From: JBEKYD01 sp049509915
Lineage (GTDB): Bacteria > Acidobacteriota > Terriglobia > Bryobacterales > Bryobacteraceae
DNA: 30,022 bases
Direction of reading: 5' to 3'
Assembly: GCA_049509915.1 (NCBI GenBank)
Contig: JBEKZL010000057.1
Span: 1-30,022, forward strand
Under the pieces are notes generated by a model, which did not search any database, was not told where the DNA came from, and saw only the letters and a program-made list of their open reading frames with translations. Every line of letters begins with the position of its first letter. The first letter of the stretch is position 1. Positions 1 through 8,024 of this stretch are shown one piece after another. A program made the translations under genes and the position numbers.

Positions 1-1038
1 GACGCGGTTGTGGTGGGTCTTGATGAGCGAAGCCTTGGCGGTGCCGCCGGATTCGATGGTATCGGGATAAATGGTTCCCTGGCCCAGAATCCAGTGCTCG
101 TCCAGCAGGCTGCGCGATTCGACGATGCGCTCCTGCACGCGAACGAATTCCTCGCCGATGATGTGGCGCTTTTGTTCGGGGTCGGTGACGCCGGCGAGAG
201 CGCCCAGAAACCGGTCTTCGGCGTGTTCCACCCTCAGGCCGGGGATGCGGCTCACCCAATCGGTCTCGCCCTGGCGCATGAGGCCGGTATCGACGTAGAC
301 GCCGCGGACGCGATCGGGGCCTAGGGCGCGGGTACAGAGGGCGAAGGCCACGGAGGAATCGACGCCGCCGGAAACGAAGAAGAAGACGTTGCGGTTGCCC
401 ACGGCTTCGCGGATTTCGCGTTCGAGTATGGGCACGCGATGGCGAGGGTCCCAATCGCCGGTGCAGCCGCAGACGCGGAAGACGAAATTGGATAGATACT
501 GTTTGCCGCGGGTGGTATGGACCACTTCGGGGTGGAACTGCACGCCGTACAGGGCGCGGTCGGGATCGGCGAGGGCGGCGATGGCGCAGGTGGGGGTGCG
601 CCCGGTGACGTGAAAGCCCGGCGGCGCGGCGGCCACCACGTCGAAATGGCTCATCCAGATTTGCTGCGAGCCGGCGAGGCCGGCGAACAGCGGGTCGGGC
701 GAATCGTCCAATTCCAGTGCCGCCATGCCGTACTCGCCTTTTTCGCCGCGGCGAACCTGGCCGCCCAGAGCATGCGCCATCAACTGCTGCCCGTAGCAGA
801 TTCCGAGCACGGGCAGCCCAAGGGAGAACAGCGCGGCGTCCACGGTGGGGCTGCCGGGATCGTAGACACTGGCCGGGCCGCCTGAGATGATGACGCCTCT
901 GGCGCCGGCCAGTTCCCGGGCAGGAGTTTCACTGGCTCGCACTTCCGCGTAGACGCCCAGATCGCGGACCTTCCGCGCGATCAGGTGACAGTACTGGCCG
1001 CCGGCGTCGAGGACGACGATTTGTGGACTGGGATTCAA
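1..1038 (-). CDS. guaA: GMP synthase (glutamine-hydrolysing), 3' end outside window
   Basis: Converts XMP to GMP using glutamine and ATP, the last step of guanine nucleotide synthesis, in the cytoplasm. The visible 346 codons hold the class I glutamine amidotransferase domain (residues about 6-190) with the nucleophile elbow GICYGQQ (Cys81) and the downstream HPE motif (QFHPEV), then the ATP pyrophosphatase domain with the PP-loop SGGVDSS and the SGGTAKASLIKTHHN segment at the window edge. The C-terminal dimerisation part lies beyond base 1. The start is taken as TTG at 1038 because no in-frame ATG or GTG precedes the conserved QIVVLDAGGQY strand closely. It lies 34 bp after the stop of the TPR gene, so the two may be co-transcribed. 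Family assignment is secure; the start codon is inferred. Confidence 0.93.
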   Translation of the reverse strand, partial: MNPSPQIVVLDAGGQYCHLIARKVRDLGVYAEVRASETPARELAGARGVIISGGPASVYDPGSPTVDAALFSLGLPVLGICYGQQLMAHALGGQVRRGEKGEYGMAALELDDSPDPLFAGLAGSQQIWMSHFDVVAAAPPGFHVTGRTPTCAIAALADPDRALYGVQFHPEVVHTTRGKQYLSNFVFRVCGCTGDWDPRHRVPILEREIREAVGNRNVFFFVSGGVDSSVAFALCTRALGPDRVRGVYVDTGLMRQGETDWVSRIPGLRVEHAEDRFLGALAGVTDPEQKRHIIGEEFVRVQERIVESRSLLDEHWILGQGTIYPDTIESGGTAKASLIKTHHNRV

Positions 1039-1072
1039 GTAACGATGGTAGCAGGGGCGCGGCGAGACGACC

Positions 1073-2218
1073 CTAGCGCGCGGTCTTTGCGGCGGTCTTG
1101 GGTGCCGGCTTGCCGGGTTTCAGCAGTTCCAGGTTGGCGGCGAGTTTGGCGTGCAGCTCGTCGTAAATGGGGTTGGGCGGGTCGAGAGCGCGGAGAGCGC
1201 GGCGGTATAGGTCGCGGGCCTCGTCGGGACTGGTTAGCTGCAGGCGCGCGGCCTCGGTGGCGAGACCCATGGCCAGCCCATAGGAGCGGATGGCGTTGGC
1301 GCGGTCGCTGGCGTCCCTGGCTTGTGGGAATTTCTTCTGCTCGGTATAGAAGACGGCGACCTTATCCAGTGCCATGGCCACCATGGCGTGCTTTTCGCCC
1401 ACCGAATCCGCCCAGAGGCCGAGCAGGCGCTGATAAAGCGGATCGGCCTCATCGTATTTCTTTTCGCCGAACAGAGCGTAGGCGAGGCCGTCGACCGTCG
1501 CGATCAGGTCGGGGTTCTTGTTGCCGTAGACGCTCTCGCGAATCAGCAGCGCCTGGCGGAAGATCCATTCGGCGTTGTCGTATTCGCCGAGCGAAATGTA
1601 GACTGGGCCGAGGCGGTCGAGGTCGGGTACCACGCTGGGATCGAGTGGGCCGGTGAGTTTGCTATGGATGGCGATGGCCATGTTGAGCGCACCGACCGCG
1701 TCGACGGGACGGTGCCGGTCGGTGTCGATTTCGGCCATGCGGCTGTAATCGTTGGCCACGGCGACGTCGTCCACGCCACCCGCCGCGGCGCGGTGCATCT
1801 CCACGGCGCGCTCGAGCAGAGCCAGGCCGCGATCGAAATCCTTCATGGCGCGGCAGTAGGAGGCCTCCTGCGTGAGGTCGTCGGCGATCCTGGGGTCGGC
1901 GGCGCCGTTGACTTTCTCGCGCCACCAGATGGCCAGTTGCAAATACATGTCGGCGTCGTTGAAACCGCCGGTGGCGGCATTGGCCAGCGCCAGGCGCTTG
2001 AGCACGTCGTAGCGCGCGGGACTGTCCTCGGGCAGCTGCGCCTGGGCCAGTTTCCAGGCCTGGGCGAGAGTCGCTCGGGCGGCGGGGTAATCGCCGTGCA
2101 TGTAGCTCGCCCGGGCATCGTTAAGGAGGGATTGGGGATCGGCCGGCTTCTCCTGGCCTCGCAGGCAGACAGAGCAGCAGATCGACAAAACGGCGTAGGC
2201 ACAGGTACGGGCGCACAT
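1073..2218 (-). CDS. Secreted tetratricopeptide-repeat protein
   Basis: A 381-residue protein with a short hydrophobic N-terminus (about residues 5-20, ending CLRGQ), read as a signal peptide or lipoprotein-like leader, followed by tandem kinesin-light-chain-type TPRs (about residues 30-350). Recurrent features are paired helices with Ala/Tyr/Leu at repeat positions, such as the segments around YDNAEWIFRQAL and YDEADPLYQRLL. TPRs act as protein-protein scaffolds; no catalytic motif is visible. The tail is Lys/Ala-rich (PGKPAPKTAAKTAR). It precedes guaA on the same strand by 34 bp. The ATG at 2218 sits a few bases after a plausible promoter, so it may be leaderless. The specific role is unknown. 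Confidence 0.8.
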   Translation of the reverse strand: MCARTCAYAVLSICCSVCLRGQEKPADPQSLLNDARASYMHGDYPAARATLAQAWKLAQAQLPEDSPARYDVLKRLALANAATGGFNDADMYLQLAIWWREKVNGAADPRIADDLTQEASYCRAMKDFDRGLALLERAVEMHRAAAGGVDDVAVANDYSRMAEIDTDRHRPVDAVGALNMAIAIHSKLTGPLDPSVVPDLDRLGPVYISLGEYDNAEWIFRQALLIRESVYGNKNPDLIATVDGLAYALFGEKKYDEADPLYQRLLGLWADSVGEKHAMVAMALDKVAVFYTEQKKFPQARDASDRANAIRSYGLAMGLATEAARLQLTSPDEARDLYRRALRALDPPNPIYDELHAKLAANLELLKPGKPAPKTAAKTAR

Positions 2219-2227
2219 GCTAAAGGA

Positions 2228-2254
2228 ATAGTACTAATGAATTAGCAATGTCAA
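2228..2254 (-). promoter_or_regulatory. Candidate promoter of the TPR gene
   Basis: On the minus strand, TTGACA (2254-2249) is followed by a short 15-bp spacer and TACTAT (2233-2228), ending 9 nt before the ATG. The spacer contains CTAAT-TC-ATTAG, a small palindrome that could be an operator. No Shine-Dalgarno can fit, so a near-leaderless transcript is inferred. Confidence 0.4.
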
Positions 2255-2354
2255 GTGGAAGGAGCAGGGAGTGCGGGCCACTGGGCTGTTTCGCGCCGAA
2301 AGCTGGCTTTTCCTAATCATCTGTTCTATACTGCCGGATTCGGACCTAACACTT

Positions 2355-2492
2355 ATGAGCGCTCCATTGGCTTTTCTTATCACGCAGGAAACCGTGAAAC
2401 TGATTGCCGGAATCGGCGCGGTGGTGCTGATTATTCTGGCAGTGATGCGGCACAAGAGCAAGAAAAAAACGTCCGAAGACGACGATTTCTAG
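2355..2492 (+). CDS. Small single-pass membrane protein (45 aa)
   Basis: A short ORF encoding one hydrophobic helix (about residues 14-31, rich in Ile/Val/Leu/Gly) followed by a strongly basic then acidic tail (HKSKKKTSEDDDF), which predicts a cytoplasmic C-terminus. The frame stays open upstream to 2271, but the ATG at 2355 is preferred because a TATACT -10-like box lies at 2327-2332 with a weak TGGCTT at -35 distance, so a 2271 start would fall outside the transcript. It converges on larE. No family recognised; the existence of the gene is moderately supported by its membrane-protein pattern. Confidence 0.5.
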   Translation: MSAPLAFLITQETVKLIAGIGAVVLIILAVMRHKSKKKTSEDDDF

Positions 2493-2518
2493 CTCTGGAG
2501 CCGCTCGGGCTTAGGCCT

Positions 2519-3358
2519 TTAAGCCCCCGCCGTCAATTGCGCCGCCGGCAGCACTTCGTTGAGCGACCCCTGCCGGTACCCTTCCAGGTCCAGAGTGACA
2601 TAGCGGAAGCCCAATCCCCGGAAAATCTGGGTGAAACGCGCAGCCATTTCCATGCTCAAAGCTCGCGGCAATTCCTCGCGGGCGATTTCCACCCGCACCA
2701 CGTCGCCATGGAAGCGCACGCGGAACTGGCGAAATCCCAGAGCTTTCAACTCTTCCTCGCCGGTTTCGACCGTCTTCACGTTCTGAATGCTGACGGGCGT
2801 GCCGTAAGGAATGCGCGAGCTCAAGCAGGCCGATGCCGGGCGATCCCAGGTGGGCAGGCCGGCCCGCCGCGACAACTCGCGGATCTCGCTCTTGGTCAGG
2901 CCGGCGTCCACCAGCGGGGCCGCTACGCGGTGGCGGTTGGCGGCGGCTTGGCCCGGGCGGTAGTCGCCCAGGTCGTCCTGGTTCACGCCGTAGAGAATGT
3001 GCTCGAAGCCGCGCTCCCGGCCCACCTCGGTCATACGGGTAAACAGCTCGTCCTTGCAGTGGAAACAGCGGTTGCCGTCGTTGCGCAGGTAGTCGGGATT
3101 CTCGAACTCGCGCGTGTGAATGTACTCGTGCGCGATATCGAAGCGCTTCACGAAGGCTTCCGCGTCGCGCTTGTGCGATTCCGGCAGGGAGGCCGAATCC
3201 GCGGTCATAGCCAGGGCCTCGCCCCCCAGCACCTGGCGCGCGGCCCAGGCCAGGTAGGCCGAATCGGTGCCGCCCGAAAACGCCACCAATACCCGGCCCA
3301 TCGGCCGCAGCACCGAAAACAAACGCTGCTGTTTTTCCTCGACTGACTCCATATTCAT
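2519..3358 (-). CDS. larE: LarE-type pyridinium dithiocarboxylate synthase, ATP-dependent sulfur transferase
   Basis: LarE adenylates a pyridinium biscarboxylic acid mononucleotide and inserts sulfur to build the nickel-pincer cofactor used by lactate racemase and other LarA-like enzymes. The 279-residue protein has the PP-loop SGGTDS (28-33) and the sulfur-donor Cys in SACLSSR (Cys178). It also has NRCFHCK, giving Cys98 and Cys101. Together these three cysteines match the LarE subclass that carries a [4Fe-4S] cluster rather than the single-Cys sacrificial enzyme. It starts 3 bp after the gyrA stop, so it is almost certainly co-transcribed with gyrA. larA, larB and larC are not in this window. 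Confidence 0.9.
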   Translation of the reverse strand: MNMESVEEKQQRLFSVLRPMGRVLVAFSGGTDSAYLAWAARQVLGGEALAMTADSASLPESHKRDAEAFVKRFDIAHEYIHTREFENPDYLRNDGNRCFHCKDELFTRMTEVGRERGFEHILYGVNQDDLGDYRPGQAAANRHRVAAPLVDAGLTKSEIRELSRRAGLPTWDRPASACLSSRIPYGTPVSIQNVKTVETGEEELKALGFRQFRVRFHGDVVRVEIAREELPRALSMEMAARFTQIFRGLGFRYVTLDLEGYRQGSLNEVLPAAQLTAGA

Positions 3359-3361
3359 AGT

Positions 3362-5899
3362 TTACTGGATCGGCAGGGTCTCCTGCCCGTTGCCGTCCAC
3401 ATTCTCGGCATCGGGAATCGCCGAAGCCGCCGCCACCTTGTCGCCATCCTCCAGGCTCACCAGCTTCACCCCCTGAGTGGAGCGGCCCACCTGGCGAATG
3501 GTGGAGGATTCGATGCGTATGATCTTGCCGCTCTGGCTGACGATCATCAGGTCCGAATCTTCCTTCACTAAAAGGATCGCCACTACCGGCCCGGTCTTGC
3601 CGGTGGTCTTCATGTTGATCACGCCCTTGCCGCCGCGCCCGGTCAGGCGGTAGTCGGTGAGCTTGGTGCGTTTGCCGAAGCCGTTCTCGGCGATGGAGAG
3701 AATCAGGCCCTCCTCTTCCACCACTTCCATGCCGATCAGGAAATCGCCCGGCGCCAGGTCCATGCCGCGGACCCCGCGCGCCTGGCGGCCCATGCCGCGC
3801 ACGTCGTCTTCGTTGAAGCGGATGGCCTGACCCTGGTGCGAGCCCAGGAAAACGAAGTTCTTGCCGTTGGTGATTTTAGCCGAGATCAGCTCGTCGCCTT
3901 CGTCCAGCGACACCGCGATAATGCCGCGCGACATGGGATTGTCGAACTCCGTCAGTTCGCTCTTCTTGATCACCCCGGCCCGCGTCACCATCACGATGTA
4001 GCGGTCGGGCACGAAGTCCTTCACCGACAAGAACGCCTTCACGGTCTCATCCGGCTGCAGGTTGATGAGGTTCGAGATGTGCTTGCCCTTGCCCACCGTG
4101 GCCGCGTCGGGAATCTCGTAAGCTTTGAGCCAGTACACCCGCCCGCGATTGGTGAAGATCAGCAAATAGGCGTGGGTTGAGGCAACAATCAGGTACTCCA
4201 CGAAATCCTCGGCGCGCGTGCTCATGCCGATGCGGCCCTTGCCGCCGCGCGTCTGCCTCCGGTAGGTATCCACCGAAGTTCGCTTCAGATACCCGCCGCG
4301 GGTGACGGTGATGGCGACGTCTTCCACCGCCACCAGGTCTTCCAGGCGGATCTCGCCGGCGTCTTCGATGATTTCGGTGCGGCGCTTGTCGCCGAAGTCT
4401 TTCTGGATTTCCTTCAGTTCCTTGACGATCACCCCACGCAGGACCGTGTCGGAAGCGAGAATTTCCAGGTACTCGGCGATGCGGCGCTGCAGCTCGGCCA
4501 GCTCATCCAGAATCTTCTGGCGCTCCATGCCGGTCAGCCGCTGCAACTGCAGCTCGATGATCGCCTGCGCCTGTTTCTCGCTGAATTCAAAAGCCGTCAC
4601 GATGGAGTCGCGCGCTTCCCTTGGGCCGCGGGAGGCGCGGATCAGGCGGATAACTTCATCGATGTTGTCGAGAGCCTTCTGGAAACCGAGCAAAATATGC
4701 TCCCGGTCGCGGGCCTTGCGCAGCTCGAATTCGGTACGCCGCCGAACCACCTCGACGCGGTGCTCGATGAAATACTTGATCATGTCGATCAAGCCGAACT
4801 CGCGCGGTTGCCCGTTGACGATCGACAGCATGATGATACCGAAGCCGGTTTGAAGCTGGGTGTGCTTGTACAGGTTATTCAGCACGACTTCGGCTTGTTC
4901 GCCGCGCTTCAGCTCGAAAACGATGCGCATGCCGTCGCGGTCGCTTTCGTCGCGAATGTCGGAAATGCCTTCGATCTTTTTCTCGTTGACCAGGTCCGAG
5001 GTTTCCTTGATGAGCCGCGATTTGTTCACCTGGTAGGGGATCTCGGTGACCACGATCTGCTCGCGGTCCCCCTTGCCCATCCGTTCGATGGCGGCGCGCG
5101 CGCGCAGCTTCAGTTGCCCGCGCCCTCTGGAATAGGCGTCGATAATGCCCTGCCGGCCGAGAATATAGCCGCCGGTAGGGAAATCCGGCCCCGGAACCAT
5201 TTCGATGATCTTCGAGAGCGGCGCGTTGGGATGCTGCACCAGGTGGATGGTGGCGTCGATGATTTCCGACAGGTTGTGCGGGGCGATATTGGTGGCCATG
5301 CCCACGGCGATGCCCGCCGACCCGTTCACCAGCAGGTTGGGAAAGCGCGTGGGCAGAACTTCGGGCTCTTCGGTGCTGCCGTCGTAGTTGGGCCGGAAAT
5401 CGACGGTTTCCTTGTCGATGTCCTCCAGCAGCGCCATGGCAATACGCGCCAGGCGCGCCTCGGTGTACCGGTAAGCGGCCGGTGGGTCGCCGTCCACGTT
5501 GCCGAAGTTGCCTTGCGGATGCACCAGTTGGTAGCGCATCGAGAAATCCTGTGCCATCCGCACCAGGGCGTCGTAGATCGCCGTGTCGCCGTGGGGATGA
5601 TATTTACCGATGACGTCGCCCACGATGGCGGCGCACTTCTTGTTGGGGCGATTGGGAAACAGCCCCATCTGGTGCATGGAATAGAGAATCCGGCGATGCA
5701 CCGGCTTGAGGCCGTCGCGGATATCGGGCAGAGCGCGGCCCACGATCACGCTCATGGCGTAATCGAGGTAGCTCCGCCGCATCTCGTCTTCAATATTGAT
5801 AGGAATTTGATTGCGGCTGTCCCCGCTGCCGCCCATACCGGGAAGAGGGGGCTGGCCGCCCGGAGGCGGCGCTTGCGGTGGTTCTTGCTGGTCTGCCAA
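3362..5899 (-). CDS. gyrA: DNA gyrase subunit A
   Basis: Type IIA topoisomerase subunit that cuts and religates DNA to introduce negative supercoils with GyrB. The 845-residue protein has a Pro/Gly-rich N-terminal extension of about 30 residues, then the winged-helix and tower domains with catalytic tyrosine Tyr145 (in AAYRYTEAR) and the HPHGDTAIYD quinolone-determining loop. A GyrA-box-like QTRGGKG lies at the start of the C-terminal beta-pinwheel and marks this as gyrase rather than ParC. The start is TTG at 5899, preceded by GAGGAAA and supported by the extended -10 promoter at 5940-5932. The residue equivalent to E. coli Ser83 is Thr106, while the Asp87 equivalent is retained (Asp110). 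gyrB is not in the window. Confidence 0.97.
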   Translation of the reverse strand: MADQQEPPQAPPPGGQPPLPGMGGSGDSRNQIPINIEDEMRRSYLDYAMSVIVGRALPDIRDGLKPVHRRILYSMHQMGLFPNRPNKKCAAIVGDVIGKYHPHGDTAIYDALVRMAQDFSMRYQLVHPQGNFGNVDGDPPAAYRYTEARLARIAMALLEDIDKETVDFRPNYDGSTEEPEVLPTRFPNLLVNGSAGIAVGMATNIAPHNLSEIIDATIHLVQHPNAPLSKIIEMVPGPDFPTGGYILGRQGIIDAYSRGRGQLKLRARAAIERMGKGDREQIVVTEIPYQVNKSRLIKETSDLVNEKKIEGISDIRDESDRDGMRIVFELKRGEQAEVVLNNLYKHTQLQTGFGIIMLSIVNGQPREFGLIDMIKYFIEHRVEVVRRRTEFELRKARDREHILLGFQKALDNIDEVIRLIRASRGPREARDSIVTAFEFSEKQAQAIIELQLQRLTGMERQKILDELAELQRRIAEYLEILASDTVLRGVIVKELKEIQKDFGDKRRTEIIEDAGEIRLEDLVAVEDVAITVTRGGYLKRTSVDTYRRQTRGGKGRIGMSTRAEDFVEYLIVASTHAYLLIFTNRGRVYWLKAYEIPDAATVGKGKHISNLINLQPDETVKAFLSVKDFVPDRYIVMVTRAGVIKKSELTEFDNPMSRGIIAVSLDEGDELISAKITNGKNFVFLGSHQGQAIRFNEDDVRGMGRQARGVRGMDLAPGDFLIGMEVVEEEGLILSIAENGFGKRTKLTDYRLTGRGGKGVINMKTTGKTGPVVAILLVKEDSDLMIVSQSGKIIRIESSTIRQVGRSTQGVKLVSLEDGDKVAAASAIPDAENVDGNGQETLPIQ

Positions 5900-5931
5900 G
5901 TGGTTTCCTCTAAACGGGGGGTTAAGTCTCA

Positions 5932-5940
5932 GTATAACAA
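5932..5940 (-). promoter_or_regulatory. Extended -10 promoter for gyrA-larE
   Basis: The minus strand reads TGTTATACT (5940-5932), an extended -10 element (TGnTATAAT type). No good -35 is seen, as is usual for this class. Transcription would start near 5925, giving a leader of about 26 nt that contains GAGGAAA before the TTG start. Confidence 0.55.
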
Positions 5941-6030
5941 GAATTTAGTCAGAAAAGCGAGAGACCCGCGCGAGGTTTATGAATTCGCCTTTTGTTCGCG
6001 AATTCCCGGGGCCAATTCCGAGCTGACTGC

Positions 6031-6103
6031 GGCAACCGCTCCCCCTGCGGTCGGAGCTCGGTTTCGCGCGGTTCCGAGCCCCGACCGCAAGGGAGCGGTT
6101 GCC
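6031..6103. repeat. Large imperfect palindrome (REP-like intergenic element)
   Basis: The left arm (6031-6061, beginning GGCAACCGCTCCC) and right arm (6074-6103, ending GGGAGCGGTTGCC) are inverted copies of about 30 bp with only a few mismatches, separated by a 12-bp loop. It lies between the divergent-side gyrA promoter and the stop of the next minus-strand gene, so it could also serve as a transcript-end structure. No U-tract follows on either strand, so a classical terminator is unlikely. Confidence 0.75.
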
Positions 6104-6130
6104 GGCGATTGGAAGGGTTATTCCGCAACT

Positions 6131-7195
6131 TCAGAGTTTGTCCGGGGGGTCGAAGGTGATGCTGGATTCGCCGTTGAACTTGCGGTATTCCCGGAACCTC
6201 ACCTCGTTGCGGACGGCGACGCGGCGAGCGGCGACACGCACCTCGGCGTGAAGCGGCAGCAGGAATTGCCGCCCTCCCACCGAGACGAAATCGTAGTCCA
6301 GGAGGGTGGAAGCGCCCCTTACCGGGAAATCCTCCGGAATGCTATCGGCTAGCTGGTCGACGCGCAGAATCTGTCCGCTCGTGCGATCCACGTAAATGTT
6401 GCCGTGCTCCCCAACCGTGGTGGTATCCGCCTCCCGCGCCTCCGGCGAAGATCCCCAGGTGATCTTGTACATCGAATTCCCGCGCAAGATCCGGAACCCG
6501 AACACGTGCGCCTGGTGTTTGCGCAGCGTCGTCCAGTGATCCCACCAGAAACGGGTGTGCGAGCCCTCCCGGAAGATATCGGTCAAAATGCTGCCGAACT
6601 CCCCTTCCGAGTGCGCTCCGCCCAGCGCGTCGAGATCGGTCCGCGCCGGGCGATGATCCACCGAAACCAGATGGTAATTCTCCAGATGATCGAAAAACGT
6701 CAGCTTGATTTCGAGCAGATCTTTCTCGCGCCAACGGCCGGTATTTCCCAAGTCCTCGAAGCGGCGGACGTCTTCCTCGCAAATGAAATCGGGCAGGTTC
6801 GTAAGATACTGAACCGCGGCGCGGGCGGCGGAGTTGAGCGCCGCGTTCTGCTCGGCGAGGTTGGGGATTTGGGGAGAATCGAATGTGGGCTGGGGATTGG
6901 CCGCCAGCATCGAGGCGGAGCGGTCGCGCAGGTTGACCAGCGCTTCCACCGTTTTGGGACCCGCGCCGAGGCTTTCCAGTTCCTCCACCACGCGGTTCTC
7001 CAACCGGTCGGACAGTTCCAGTTTCCCCAACGCCCGCGCCACCGAGCCATCCGACTGCTTATGCGCGACGCCGGTTTTTACCAGCTCCACAACATCCGCC
7101 ACCGTGGCGGGTTGAGCCGCGGCCCACACGGCGAGCGCCAGGGCCATCGCGGTAAGCCCGTCTCGCGCCACGCGTTTCGACGCCAAGCCAACCAC
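6131..7195 (-). CDS. Secreted acidobacterial protein of unknown function
   Basis: A 354-residue protein with a hydrophobic N-terminal segment (about residues 14-27, LTAMALALAVWAAAQ) that looks like a signal peptide. An Ala/Leu-rich helical section follows, then the signature YLTNLPDFICEEDVRRF (about 130-146), which I associate with a large family of secreted Acidobacteriota proteins. The remainder is beta-rich and ends with a FREYRKFNGESSITF segment. No catalytic motif is evident. The GTG start at 7195 lies 7 nt after a TAGAAT box (7208-7203), consistent with a leaderless message; ATG at codon 17 is an alternative start. Function unknown. Confidence 0.75.
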   Translation of the reverse strand: MVGLASKRVARDGLTAMALALAVWAAAQPATVADVVELVKTGVAHKQSDGSVARALGKLELSDRLENRVVEELESLGAGPKTVEALVNLRDRSASMLAANPQPTFDSPQIPNLAEQNAALNSAARAAVQYLTNLPDFICEEDVRRFEDLGNTGRWREKDLLEIKLTFFDHLENYHLVSVDHRPARTDLDALGGAHSEGEFGSILTDIFREGSHTRFWWDHWTTLRKHQAHVFGFRILRGNSMYKITWGSSPEAREADTTTVGEHGNIYVDRTSGQILRVDQLADSIPEDFPVRGASTLLDYDFVSVGGRQFLLPLHAEVRVAARRVAVRNEVRFREYRKFNGESSITFDPPDKL

Positions 7196-7239
7196 TAACC
7201 GTATTCTACTGCCGGCGCCCGGGATCGGCTACCCACCAC

Positions 7240-7977
7240 TCACCGCGGCGATGGCCGCCTGGTTTCGCGCCGGCCGCCGGATTCCACGACTCCTTTGTCG
7301 AAGGCGAATTTCACCAGGCTCACCATATTTTCCACCCCCAACTTGCGCATGAGATTGGAGCGATAGGTATCGATCGTCTTCGGACTGAGATCGAGCATGG
7401 CGGCGATTTCCTTGGCACGATTCCCATTCACCAGCAGCCGAAACACCTCGCGCTCCCGCGGGCTGAGCACGCTCAGCGGATCGCTTTTGGCGAGCGCTTC
7501 GGACTGGGCGAAGATCGCCGCGCCGCCCAGCAGGGGGGATACGTACACGCCGCCGTCGCGCACGTAGGCCATCGCATCCAGCAGATGTTTGCGCGGGCCG
7601 TCTTTCAATACGTAGGCGTCGGCGCCGGCGCGGAGCGCCTCCATGACGCGCACCCCGTCGCGGCAGATGGAAAGAACCACCAGACGCGAGGCCATCCCCC
7701 GCCGCCGGACTTCAGCGATCACCTCGATGCCGTTCATGCCCGGCATTTCCAGATCGAGAACCGCGTAATCCGGCCAGTGCCGTTCGATGGCTTCCAGCGC
7801 CGAAACGCCGTCCGGACATTGCGCCACCACGCGCAGGCCGGCGGCCGCCAGAATCAGCGCAAACCCCTCGCGGACGATTTCATGATCGTCGGCCAGGACG
7901 ACGGTTTCCGGATGTTGATCCTGAGTGACGGACAGCATGGCCTTGCGGAATGACTCCAGTGTCTCATAGAGCGGCAT
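7240..7977 (-). CDS. NarL/FixJ-family response regulator
   Basis: A 245-residue two-domain regulator. The receiver domain (about 24-142) has the acidic pair Asp30/Asp31, phospho-acceptor Asp75 (VLDLEMPG) and the conserved Lys in YVLKDG. The C-terminal LuxR-type helix-turn-helix (about 168-230) carries LSPREREVFRLLVNG and KEIAAMLDLSPKTIDTYRSNLMRKLGV. The frame is open far upstream into purH, but the ATG at 7977 is chosen because it leaves the receiver start intact and follows the purH stop by 47 bp. It is probably co-transcribed with purH. No cognate kinase is adjacent, so its signal and targets are unknown. Confidence 0.9.
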   Translation of the reverse strand: MPLYETLESFRKAMLSVTQDQHPETVVLADDHEIVREGFALILAAAGLRVVAQCPDGVSALEAIERHWPDYAVLDLEMPGMNGIEVIAEVRRRGMASRLVVLSICRDGVRVMEALRAGADAYVLKDGPRKHLLDAMAYVRDGGVYVSPLLGGAAIFAQSEALAKSDPLSVLSPREREVFRLLVNGNRAKEIAAMLDLSPKTIDTYRSNLMRKLGVENMVSLVKFAFDKGVVESGGRRETRRPSPR

Positions 7978-8024
7978 TCCAACATGGGGCGCGCACTCTA
8001 GCCGACGCTCTGTGTCGAGAAGAA

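Noticed and set aside
1322..2245. Long plus-strand open frame opposite the TPR gene (307 codons)
   Set aside because: High-GC antisense shadow; composition is rich in Val/Gly/His without domains, whereas the minus-strand TPR repeats are clear.
4697..6352. 551-codon plus-strand frame opposite gyrA
   Set aside because: Antisense shadow of gyrA that also crosses its promoter and the palindrome at 6031-6103; no recognisable domain.
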